Of a stretch of 52,477 bases of DNA, positions 25,511 through 31,831 are shown piece by piece. The stretch lies in the IMG/VR virus record IMGVR_UViG_3300031774_000023, positions 1-52,477 of that record, one strand, 5' to 3'. The DNA is from a virus. The translations under genes and the position numbers were made by a program. The notes beneath the pieces are model-generated. The model saw only the letters and a list, made by a program, of their open reading frames with translations, was not told the origin of the DNA and searched no databases. Numbering within the stretch: position 1 is the first letter of the stretch; each line of letters begins with the position of its first letter.

Positions 25511-25607
25511 TTAGAGAGATGTAAGTCCCGAGAAGACACTCAATAAGTCTTAAGAGCAAATAGCCATCGAGCATATTGCCTAAGCAAAACGAAGGCATTC
25601 TCTCTAA
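25511..25607 (+). ncRNA. Structured intergenic RNA candidate C (97 nt)
   Basis: TTAGAGAGA (25511-25519) pairs perfectly with TCTCTCTAA (25599-25607), and TG/CA extends the stem after one bulge. Inside are a hairpin AAGAC/GTCTT and a likely second hairpin GCAAATA/TATTGC. The word GTAAGTCC (25521-25528) is shared with candidate F. The element fills the gap between two genes. It is not tRNA-like and no known family was recognised. Confidence 0.55.
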
Positions 25608-25628
25608 TAAACCAAGAAAGGTATAAAA

Positions 25629-25799
25629 ATGGAATATTTTATAAGCATACTTGAAGAAGTAATAAAAAATTTTAAATCATATTGTGGTATTTTCATTTTA
25701 AAATGGAAAGATTCAAGTGAAATTAAAAAACAAATTGAAAAGATAGTTGAAGAATTGGAGTATTTAATCTTTTTAATAAAACAAGGAGGTATAAAATGA
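25629..25799 (+). CDS. Small hypothetical protein (56 aa)
   Basis: MEYFISILEEVIKNFKSYCG, then hydrophobic IFILKW, then a charged helix ending EELEYLIFLIKQGGIK. AGAAAGG precedes the ATG. It overlaps the next gene by four bases (ATGA). It may be membrane-associated. Function unknown. Confidence 0.6.
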   Translation: MEYFISILEEVIKNFKSYCGIFILKWKDSSEIKKQIEKIVEELEYLIFLIKQGGIK

Positions 25800-26089
25800 T
25801 AGTAGAAATGTTTTATGGTGTATTAATGATTATGGTAGAGTTTAGTGGCGATGATGTTCATCATTATAATGTCAAAGTAAATGAATTAGCGTCTATAAAC
25901 TTTAGTCAAAGCAAAATATCGTTTGTTTACAAGGAAAGCGGTAAAGAAGAGGTTTTAGATATATTTTCTGACCAAGACTATTTAGCATTTGCTAATTGGT
26001 GGAAAGATAATAAATATAAAGTTGTTCAAGCTATGGGTGAAGCAGATACAAAATACATTCATAATAGAAATACAGATGTTAAATTTTAA
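25796..26089 (+). CDS. Hypothetical protein (97 aa)
   Basis: A beta-rich N-terminal part (MIVEMFYGVLMIMVEFSGDD; YNVKVNELASINFSQSKISF) and an alpha C-terminal part (YLAFANWWKDNKYKVVQAMG). AAGGAGG precedes the ATG. It is not recognised. It sits between two structured elements in the early operon. Confidence 0.65.
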   Translation: MIVEMFYGVLMIMVEFSGDDVHHYNVKVNELASINFSQSKISFVYKESGKEEVLDIFSDQDYLAFANWWKDNKYKVVQAMGEADTKYIHNRNTDVKF

Positions 26090-26091
26090 TA

Positions 26092-26209
26092 ATTAATAGA
26101 TGAGGTTCAAGAGTAGGTAAGTTTGAGGTAACATATAACTCTACAAAACTTGAGACGGGTGGTGGTGAGCTAAGGTGAAAGGTGAGAGTCCTTCGTGTAA
26201 TCTATTAAT
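26092..26209 (+). ncRNA. Structured intergenic RNA candidate D1 (118 nt)
   Basis: ATTAATAGAT (26092-26101) and ATCTATTAAT (26200-26209) form a perfect 10-bp closing stem. Inside, TTCAAG/CTTGAG and AAGTTT/AAACTT offer competing hairpins. A GGTG-rich stretch contains GGTGAGC (26164) and GGTGAGAG (26181), words shared with candidates H and B. It starts directly after a stop codon and ends seven bases before the next stem-closed element. Confidence 0.55.
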
Positions 26210-26215
26210 AATAAT

Positions 26216-26360
26216 TAAGTGAGTGTTGTGTAACCGTGAGGCCACAGAGGGTTTTTATGTATTATAAGTAACAAGGGTTTTTGAGTGTTTTCATATTTCG
26301 CTCTATGTTTTCCCTTGACTTCAACTACTTATACCTTTCACCCTTGTTAGCACTCACTTA
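26216..26360 (+). ncRNA. Structured intergenic RNA candidate D2 with possible pseudoknot (145 nt)
   Basis: The outer stem TAAGTGAGTG/CACTCACTTA (26216-26225, 26351-26360) is a perfect 10 bp. TAACAAGGGT (26269-26278) pairs with ACCCTTGTTA (26340-26349), also 10 bp, ending one base from the outer stem. TATAAGTA (26263-26270) pairs with TACTTATA (26326-26333), crossing the second stem. The crossing order implies either a pseudoknot or a two-state switch. There is a strong RBS and a small gene directly after it. Confidence 0.6.
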
Positions 26361-26381
26361 TAATTTGGAAAGGAGTAACAA

Positions 26382-26543
26382 ATGAATAGTTATGATGATT
26401 ATCTACTAAGCGTAGTAGATGTCCTAATTGAGAATAATATTAAAATAGGGAGTAAACATGCAAAGAAGAACAAATCAAGCAGTATTCGCAGTATTAGCAA
26501 TGCTAACAATATGGATAGTAATTCATACATCAAGAATAAATGA
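26382..26543 (+). CDS. Small hypothetical protein (53 aa)
   Basis: MNSYDDYLLSVVDVLIENNI then a basic Ser/Asn-rich tail. The ATG at 26382 has an excellent RBS (GGAAAGGAG). The second half overlaps the start of the following membrane protein in another frame by 86 bases, so only the N-terminal part is free of overlap. It may be real or a leader for translation of the next gene. Confidence 0.45.
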   Translation: MNSYDDYLLSVVDVLIENNIKIGSKHAKKNKSSSIRSISNANNMDSNSYIKNK

Positions 26544-26829
26544 TATAGATTCTGATGTAACAGTATTAAATAGAACATCAAATTCTATGATGAATAGACT
26601 TATATCATTAGAATCTGAGGAAACAGAGCATTCATATTTTGATTTATATGAAGAGCAAAATAGATATTTACAAAGTTTTGAAGGTGACCTAACATTTAAG
26701 GAAACTTTCAAGAAAATGAGAGCAGAGTATGGTGCTGGACATATCTTTGATTGGAATAAAAGGTTGTTCACAACATATTATGCTGAAGAGTTAATGTTAA
26801 CTAGTATAACAGAAAAGGAGAATAGATGA
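26458..26829 (+). CDS. Single-span membrane protein (123 aa)
   Basis: A basic start (MQRRTNQ), then a membrane span at about residues 8-24 (AVFAVLAMLTIWIVIHT), then a polar, probably periplasmic or cytoplasmic, helical domain. GGGAG precedes the ATG. Its stop overlaps the start of the ubiquitin-like gene (ATGA), coupling the two. It could anchor the conjugation system at the membrane, but that rests only on adjacency. Confidence 0.65.
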   Translation: MQRRTNQAVFAVLAMLTIWIVIHTSRINDIDSDVTVLNRTSNSMMNRLISLESEETEHSYFDLYEEQNRYLQSFEGDLTFKETFKKMRAEYGAGHIFDWNKRLFTTYYAEELMLTSITEKENR

Positions 26830-27023
26830 ATATTAATCTATTAGTAAACGGTGAATTCGTTTCAAGAGATGTTACAGCTACAACAGTAGGTGAACTAAGA
26901 AATGAATTAGAAGTTCCAGCAGACGCTAATGTAATGGTTGGTGGAACTATCAGACAAAACGATTATGAATTGTCTGACGGCGATATTGTTGCTTATGCAA
27001 GTAATAATAAAGTAGGAGGATAA
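26826..27023 (+). CDS. Ubiquitin-like/ThiS-MoaD-like protein ending in Gly-Gly (65 aa)
   Basis: A 65-residue beta-grasp candidate: a first hairpin (MNINLLVNGEFVSRDVTATT), a helix (VGELRNELEV) and then strands up to DGDIVAYASNNKVGG. The D-G-D-x-V turn before the last strand and the C-terminal Gly64-Gly65 are hallmarks of ThiS, MoaD and ubiquitin-like modifiers, which are adenylated and thioesterified at the terminal glycine. The exposed GG means no maturation cleavage is needed. E2-like, JAMM and E1-like genes follow downstream on the same strand. It is probably the conjugated modifier of that cassette. Confidence 0.8.
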   Translation: MNINLLVNGEFVSRDVTATTVGELRNELEVPADANVMVGGTIRQNDYELSDGDIVAYASNNKVGG

Positions 27024-27167
27024 TTATTTGCGAGGGTAAACAAGGAAATAGGAAGCCCATGAGACTAAGCAATTAGGGAATGGTATGCTACTATAATGCT
27101 GAAAGTTCTTAATTGAACAGTATAAGGCAGGAGGGACATCTGTAAAATGATGTGTGTAGCAAATAAT
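27023..27167 (+). ncRNA. Structured intergenic RNA candidate E (145 nt)
   Basis: ATTATTTGC (27023-27031) and GCAAATAAT (27159-27167) form a perfect 9-bp closing stem. Inner hairpins GTTC/GAAC (27105-27118) and ACATC/GATGT (27136-27153) are visible. An alternative stem TGCTAC/GTAGCA (27086, 27156) would compete with the outer one. It starts at the stop codon of the ubiquitin-like gene. Confidence 0.55.
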
Positions 27168-27178
27168 AAATAATAACT

Positions 27179-27270
27179 TTAAATGAGAGCCAATAACTGG
27201 TCCTGTAAGTCCTGGCGAACGTTAACCAACACGATGGCATGGCAAAGGAATATGTGAGGCTCTCATTTAA
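27179..27270 (+). ncRNA. Structured intergenic RNA candidate F (92 nt, 13-bp closing stem)
   Basis: TTAAATGAGAGCC (27179-27191) pairs perfectly with GGCTCTCATTTAA (27258-27270), 13 bp, the longest of the set. The inside contains GTAAGTCC (27205-27212), also found in candidate C. It ends 29 bases before the start codon of the E2-like gene, so it may affect that gene's translation. Confidence 0.6.
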
Positions 27271-27298
27271 TTAAACAGAGATAATGAAAGGAGTAACC

Positions 27299-28876
27299 AT
27301 GATATATTATAATGGTCAAGAAGAAATAGAAGTAAGTGAGATTGATAAATTAAAAGATTTAACACAAGAAGAGACAAATAACTTAGCATCTGGACCTCAA
27401 GACTTATTTTTCAGTAAATTAGATGGTGTTAATCATACTTTACAGAATTATGGAATAAAAACACTAGCTGTTAATGATAAATGGAACTGGAAACCAGGAG
27501 CTTATCCAATAATGAGAGAATTTATTTCAAAAAAGTTAGAAATAGATAAAAAATGTCAAAGCTTAACCAAATTACTTGATAGAACAAGAAGCAATGTTAA
27601 TTATACTAATTATCTTACTAGACAAATAAAAGAAATGGAGATTGAGAAAAATAATCTTAAAAGATTAGGAGTATTAAAAGATGTTGATATTGATAAATTT
27701 AAAGAAAAATGTGTTGAATTTGTTAAAAGAATAGAAGAGCAATGCTCAAAAGCTTCTGAATTAACAAAAGGGGATGTTACTATTAATACCTTTGTAACTG
27801 ATTTAGAAACAAGAGTTCCAAGAATATATTATAATATTATATTAAATAATTTAACATTATCTATATATGATGGAGACAAAATGATTCAAGAGATACCTTT
27901 AGCACAGATTCATATAATAATTAGTCAAAATCTAAGAACTAAGTTAGGAATTAAAAATAAAGATATACGATTAACTGGTGTATATCAAGATTCTAACTAT
28001 AAAGAGGCTAAATTTCCTTATATTGCATCTGGTTATAATAATACTGAGTATTCAACTGTATGTTTAGATAAACATTATGATGATGTTTCAAATGCTATTT
28101 ATAAAAATGATTTAATATCTTTATCATTTATATTAATGCAATGGGCTCAATACTATCATATAAGTCATTCTAATCCATATAATCAGCCACATATGCTTAA
28201 GTTTGGTATGCCAGGAGAATATAGTGATGAATATTCAGCAACTCAATCAAGCTCAGCAGTTAATAACAGAAGTAATGAGATTCTTGAACGTAGCATTAAA
28301 TCGCTTAATTTAAACTATATTGATGCTAGTGAATATTATGTTTCTTCTCTGGATTTAGTTGAATGTAAATATAGAAATCTTAATAATGATTATCTAATGA
28401 GTAAAATGCATATTCAATTACAAAATACTGAATATTATTATAAAACAGAATCTTTAGTAATATTATTATTAAATAATATTATGCGTAATGCTGAGAATCC
28501 TAATTCAATATGGACTATAAGTGAAGAAGTTAGTAATCTTACTGGGCAGAATATAGGAATAAATAAAAATAGCTATCAAGAAGGAGACAATCAAATAACA
28601 GACATTAAAGATACACAGAAATCTGTTACATATGCTTTATTTAATTATTTTATGAATAGACCTTATCGTAATGGTTTTAGATTCATAGATAAAACAAATG
28701 AACATATGATAAATGAGTTGAATCCTTATGATTGTAATTACGTATTTAGTTACCTTGAAGCTCATAACTTCATAGAAGATGAGAAAGCAGAATATGTAAA
28801 TGATATTGTAACAAGTGATGATAAAATGAAAGAGATGATGAAAAATTGGGCTAATAGCTCAGAAAGGAGTGCATAA
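27299..28876 (+). CDS. E2-like protein of the ubiquitin-like cassette (525 aa)
   Basis: I chose ATG 27299 (MIYYNGQEEIEV), which has GAAAGGAG in place, over ATG 27284. Residues ~80-160 are a coiled coil. A central region holds FPY (239-241), then STVCLDKHYDD with Cys255, then a helical NDLISLSFILMQWAQYYH. In E2 enzymes the order is HPN, then a catalytic Cys in CLD or CLG, then helices, so Cys255 is a candidate thioester residue. Other bacterial E2-like proteins use F/HP and CLG. The remaining ~250 residues are unrecognised. It is coupled to the JAMM gene by TAATG. The E2 call is inference supported by context. Confidence 0.55.
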   Translation: MIYYNGQEEIEVSEIDKLKDLTQEETNNLASGPQDLFFSKLDGVNHTLQNYGIKTLAVNDKWNWKPGAYPIMREFISKKLEIDKKCQSLTKLLDRTRSNVNYTNYLTRQIKEMEIEKNNLKRLGVLKDVDIDKFKEKCVEFVKRIEEQCSKASELTKGDVTINTFVTDLETRVPRIYYNIILNNLTLSIYDGDKMIQEIPLAQIHIIISQNLRTKLGIKNKDIRLTGVYQDSNYKEAKFPYIASGYNNTEYSTVCLDKHYDDVSNAIYKNDLISLSFILMQWAQYYHISHSNPYNQPHMLKFGMPGEYSDEYSATQSSSAVNNRSNEILERSIKSLNLNYIDASEYYVSSLDLVECKYRNLNNDYLMSKMHIQLQNTEYYYKTESLVILLLNNIMRNAENPNSIWTISEEVSNLTGQNIGINKNSYQEGDNQITDIKDTQKSVTYALFNYFMNRPYRNGFRFIDKTNEHMINELNPYDCNYVFSYLEAHNFIEDEKAEYVNDIVTSDDKMKEMMKNWANSSERSA

Positions 28877-29787
28877 TGAATATAGAAGATATATTCCACA
28901 TATCAGAGAAAGACTGGTACAATCTTCAAGCGTGGGCTACAATAGCTTACGAAGAGGATAAAAATGAAATATCTGGTTTAATGACAGCAATACCACAAGA
29001 AGATGGCACGATTAAAGTGGGAAATGTTGAAATACTTAAACAAGAGAACACTGGTACTAACACTGAGCTTGATGGAGAGGCTGTTAGTGAGTATATGATG
29101 AAATATGCTATGAAATATAAAGACAAGAATATGAAGTTTGTCTGGTGGCATTCACATCATACTATGGGAGCATTTTGGAGTGGGACTGATGAAAAAGAAA
29201 TAGATGCATGGAAAAATGAAAGCTATTCTTTAGCGTTAGTTATCAATCTAAAAGAAGAGTATCTATTTAGAGTAAGCTTTTGGAAACATAATGGATTACC
29301 TATGGAAAAGCATATAGATACTACTCTCAACATAGATAGAGAGAAGCCTCTTATTAATATCACAAATAAGATGAAGAAAGACTATAATGAGCTTTGCACA
29401 TCACCTCAAATAGCTACTTATAATCATGGCTGGACAAAAGCTGGTTGGTCACTTGATAATCATCAAGATAGCTTTAACTTCAGCAATAAAAAAAGAGTAA
29501 GCGCAAATGTAAAAGAAGCTTATTCGCAATGTCTTAGTAAATGTGAAAAAATGCAAGAAAGCTTCTTAGATGGAACTCTTTCATTTAAGGACTTTAAAGA
29601 CGAGATTAAGATACTTAATAAAGTATGCAAAAATAAGAAACTTCCTTTTAGTATTAAGGAATTTAACATGAGCAAAAATGATTTATTAAATAAATTATTA
29701 GAGCTATTTCCTTGTGATATGATAGAGTATGAGGATAATAATGTTAAACTAGAACTTGAACCACATGGAGGTTACTTATGGGCATAA
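28876..29787 (+). CDS. JAB/JAMM metallopeptidase (303 aa)
   Basis: Residues 20-140 carry a complete JAMM motif: E31 (NEISGLM), then H92-S-H94 followed by seven residues, S102 and D105 (WWHSHHTMGAFWSGTDEKEID). The spacing HxHx7SxxD is exact for zinc-dependent deubiquitinase-like peptidases (RadC, Rpn11 and bacterial JAB). These cut isopeptide or peptide bonds after a terminal Gly. The C-terminal ~170 residues are helical with no known motif and may recruit partners. It overlaps E1 by ten bases. It could process or remove the GG modifier. Confidence 0.85.
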   Translation: MNIEDIFHISEKDWYNLQAWATIAYEEDKNEISGLMTAIPQEDGTIKVGNVEILKQENTGTNTELDGEAVSEYMMKYAMKYKDKNMKFVWWHSHHTMGAFWSGTDEKEIDAWKNESYSLALVINLKEEYLFRVSFWKHNGLPMEKHIDTTLNIDREKPLINITNKMKKDYNELCTSPQIATYNHGWTKAGWSLDNHQDSFNFSNKKRVSANVKEAYSQCLSKCEKMQESFLDGTLSFKDFKDEIKILNKVCKNKKLPFSIKEFNMSKNDLLNKLLELFPCDMIEYEDNNVKLELEPHGGYLWA

Positions 29788-30443
29788 ATATGAGGAGTGT
29801 AGGACTTGTAGACAACTTAAATGAGTTTAATTATCACATATTAGGCTGTGGCGCTATAGGTAGTGCCGCAGCTACCCAGTTAGTAAGAATGGGTGCAGAA
29901 AACTTCTGTTTATATGATAATGATGTAGTTGATACAGGAAATGTAGGAGTTTCACAATACACAATATACGATATAGGACATAAAAAAGTAGATATGTTAA
30001 AATCTAAAATATTAGATGTTAATAATTCTGCTGAAGTAATGTGTGCTGATGAGATGTTTAGTAATTATATCTATATGAATGATAATGATATAATCATACT
30101 TGGTTTTGATAGTATGAAATCTAGATTAGATGCTGTTAAAGCAATGACTGGGTGGAGACAAAGTAGTCCATTTCTTCTAATTGATGGAAGAATGGGAGCT
30201 GAACATTATCAACAGTATGTAATATTAAAGCCTACATTAGCAAAATACAAGGAAATATGGTATAGTGATGATGAAGGAAGCGAAGAGCCTTGTAATATGA
30301 AAGCTACCTCTTATTGTAGTAATATGAGTGGTAGTTTTATAGCAAATGCTATAAGGAAAATCGTTAAAGTTCAACCTTACGAAGAGTTTCTATCTTTTCA
30401 TTTCCCAACAATGACTATAGATAAAAACACCTTGGTAAAATAA
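29778..30443 (+). CDS. E1/ThiF-like adenylating enzyme (221 aa)
   Basis: A Rossmann nucleotide-binding site, GCGAIGS (23-29), is followed by L45-YDND49 and GNVGVSQY (54-61), then D64-IGHKK with Lys. This is the order of ThiF/MoeB/E1 enzymes, which adenylate the C-terminus of Ubl proteins. The arginine usual after the conserved N (NxxRQ) is absent here. Two cysteines, C172 (EEPC) and C180 (SYC), are candidate thioester sites. It is short, without the large extra domains of eukaryotic E1. A GGAGG site lies before the ATG. It probably activates the 65-residue modifier. Confidence 0.8.
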   Translation: MGINMRSVGLVDNLNEFNYHILGCGAIGSAAATQLVRMGAENFCLYDNDVVDTGNVGVSQYTIYDIGHKKVDMLKSKILDVNNSAEVMCADEMFSNYIYMNDNDIIILGFDSMKSRLDAVKAMTGWRQSSPFLLIDGRMGAEHYQQYVILKPTLAKYKEIWYSDDEGSEEPCNMKATSYCSNMSGSFIANAIRKIVKVQPYEEFLSFHFPTMTIDKNTLVK

Positions 30444-30460
30444 AATAAATGTTGTAATAT

Positions 30461-30533
30461 AATGGGCTGGCAGAAATAAGATGAAGATAGGTGGTGTAAA
30501 CCTTACACAGCAATCTTATCAAGCCAGTCCATT
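30461..30533 (+). ncRNA. Structured intergenic RNA candidate G (73-nt rod-like hairpin)
   Basis: Three nested stems are visible. AATGGGCTGGC (30461-30471) pairs with GCCAGTCCATT (30523-30533), 11 bp with one G-T. ATAAGAT (30477-30483) pairs with ATCTTAT (30513-30519), 7 bp. GTGTAA/TTACAC flanks a three-base ACC loop. Together they form one long hairpin with two internal loops. There is no T-run directly after it. It lies between the E1-like and Sak4-like genes and could be a processing site or a partial terminator. Confidence 0.6.
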
Positions 30534-30557
30534 TCACTTTAAAATAGGAGAATAAAA

Positions 30558-31232
30558 ATGGCATTAAAAAAAGTCAAAAGGAAAGCTGTCTCTCAGAATC
30601 CAAAGACAATGCTATTATATGGAGCACCAAAAGTAGGTAAAACTACAGCTCTAAGTCAATTAGAAGATTGTTTAATAATTGATACAGAAGGTGGTGCAAA
30701 TATGATAGAAGGATATATAGAGACTGTAAATAGTAGAGAAGACCTAATAAAGTTATTAGAAGAGGCTAAAAAAGGCCACGAGTTTAAGTATGTTGCATTA
30801 GATACTATAGACAAAATAGCTATATGGGCAGAAAAAGCAATATGTGAACAAGAAAATGTAACAGCAATAGCTGATTTAGCATTTGGAAAAGGCTTTGGTA
30901 TGGTTAGAGAAAAAGTCTTAAATACAGTTAACATATTAAAAGAGATATTTCCTCATGTAATAATAATCGGACATAGGAAATGGGCTAAAGCTGTTGTAGA
31001 TAGTAAAGCTATAGTTGAGCCAGAAAGCTTGGATTTAACAGGAAAGTTAAAGAACATGTTAATGGCAGATTGTGATGCTATAGGTTACGTTTACAGAGAT
31101 GATGAAAAAGGGAAGTTAATGGTATCATTTCAAGCTAATGAAGCCTTAGAAGCAGGTAGTAGAAGTCCTCATTTGAGAGGCAAAGAGATAGAGTTAACAT
31201 GGAATAATATATATAAAAAGGAGAGTAAATAA
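30558..31232 (+). CDS. Sak4-like RecA-fold ATPase (224 aa)
   Basis: The N-terminal P-loop GAPKVGKT (22-29) is followed by CLIIDTEGG (38-46) and Walker B YVALDTID (D82). The sequence of motifs and the 224-residue length match phage Sak4-type ATPases (AAA_24 family), which assist single-strand annealing and recombination with SSB. A neighbouring gene encodes a likely SSB. A good AGGAG precedes the ATG. It starts a four-gene replication cluster coupled by TAATG. Confidence 0.75.
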   Translation: MALKKVKRKAVSQNPKTMLLYGAPKVGKTTALSQLEDCLIIDTEGGANMIEGYIETVNSREDLIKLLEEAKKGHEFKYVALDTIDKIAIWAEKAICEQENVTAIADLAFGKGFGMVREKVLNTVNILKEIFPHVIIIGHRKWAKAVVDSKAIVEPESLDLTGKLKNMLMADCDAIGYVYRDDEKGKLMVSFQANEALEAGSRSPHLRGKEIELTWNNIYKKESK

Positions 31233-31831
31233 TGGCGATATTTAAACCAGAGACTAAAAGCGGTAACTTTTCAAGCTTTACAGGAGTATGTGAGTTTGGA
31301 ATATTAGAGTTTAAAGATAGGTCAGACGAATTTGATTGGGCTGATTTATTTCTTGAAGTATCAGTTAAACAAAAAGGAAGTGATTTTGACAGACCATTAG
31401 CTATTAAAGGTTCTTTCGACAAAGTAGGTGGAAAGATTACAGGTGGCAATGGTTTAACAAGATTATATCATTTCTTTGACCAAATAGGTTGTGAAGCTGG
31501 TATTAATGTAAATGGTGGCTGGGAAACACCCGATGGCGAAGAAATTAAAGATATAGCTAAATATCTTAATGATAACTTTGTTGTTGGAAATGGAACAGAT
31601 ACCCCTAATTTAGATTATTTAGGTTATTTCTACAAAGAACAACCTAAAGTTCCAGGAGGAACAGCATATACTAGAGTTTTATCTAAAGTATACAGAAATG
31701 TTACTGAAAATAAAGCTAAGCTAGATGATGATGTTAAATGGATGAAATCTAAAGGATATTTAAAAGAGTTTATAGAAGGTGAGACTGCAAGTCAACCAAC
31801 TGTAGACCAGAGTGCCTTAGGTAATCTATAA
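31232..31831 (+). CDS. Probable single-stranded DNA-binding protein (199 aa)
   Basis: Its beta-rich core (FSSFTGVCEFGILEFKDRSD; DWADLFLEVSVKQKGSDFDR) resembles phage OB-fold proteins that accompany Sak4 ATPases, with aromatic and basic residues spaced along strands. It ends with a polar tail (ASQPTVDQSALGNL). It is coupled at both ends (TAATG with the ATPase and with the primase-helicase). The assignment rests on context plus composition. No diagnostic motif was seen. Confidence 0.5.
   Translation: MAIFKPETKSGNFSSFTGVCEFGILEFKDRSDEFDWADLFLEVSVKQKGSDFDRPLAIKGSFDKVGGKITGGNGLTRLYHFFDQIGCEAGINVNGGWETPDGEEIKDIAKYLNDNFVVGNGTDTPNLDYLGYFYKEQPKVPGGTAYTRVLSKVYRNVTENKAKLDDDVKWMKSKGYLKEFIEGETASQPTVDQSALGNL

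Noticed and set aside
25511-27270. Hammerhead, pistol, twister or group I intron cores in the structured elements
   Set aside because: I looked for CTGANGA...GAAA and for intron P/Q/R/S-like boxes and did not find convincing matches; flanking sequence is intergenic, not a split gene.
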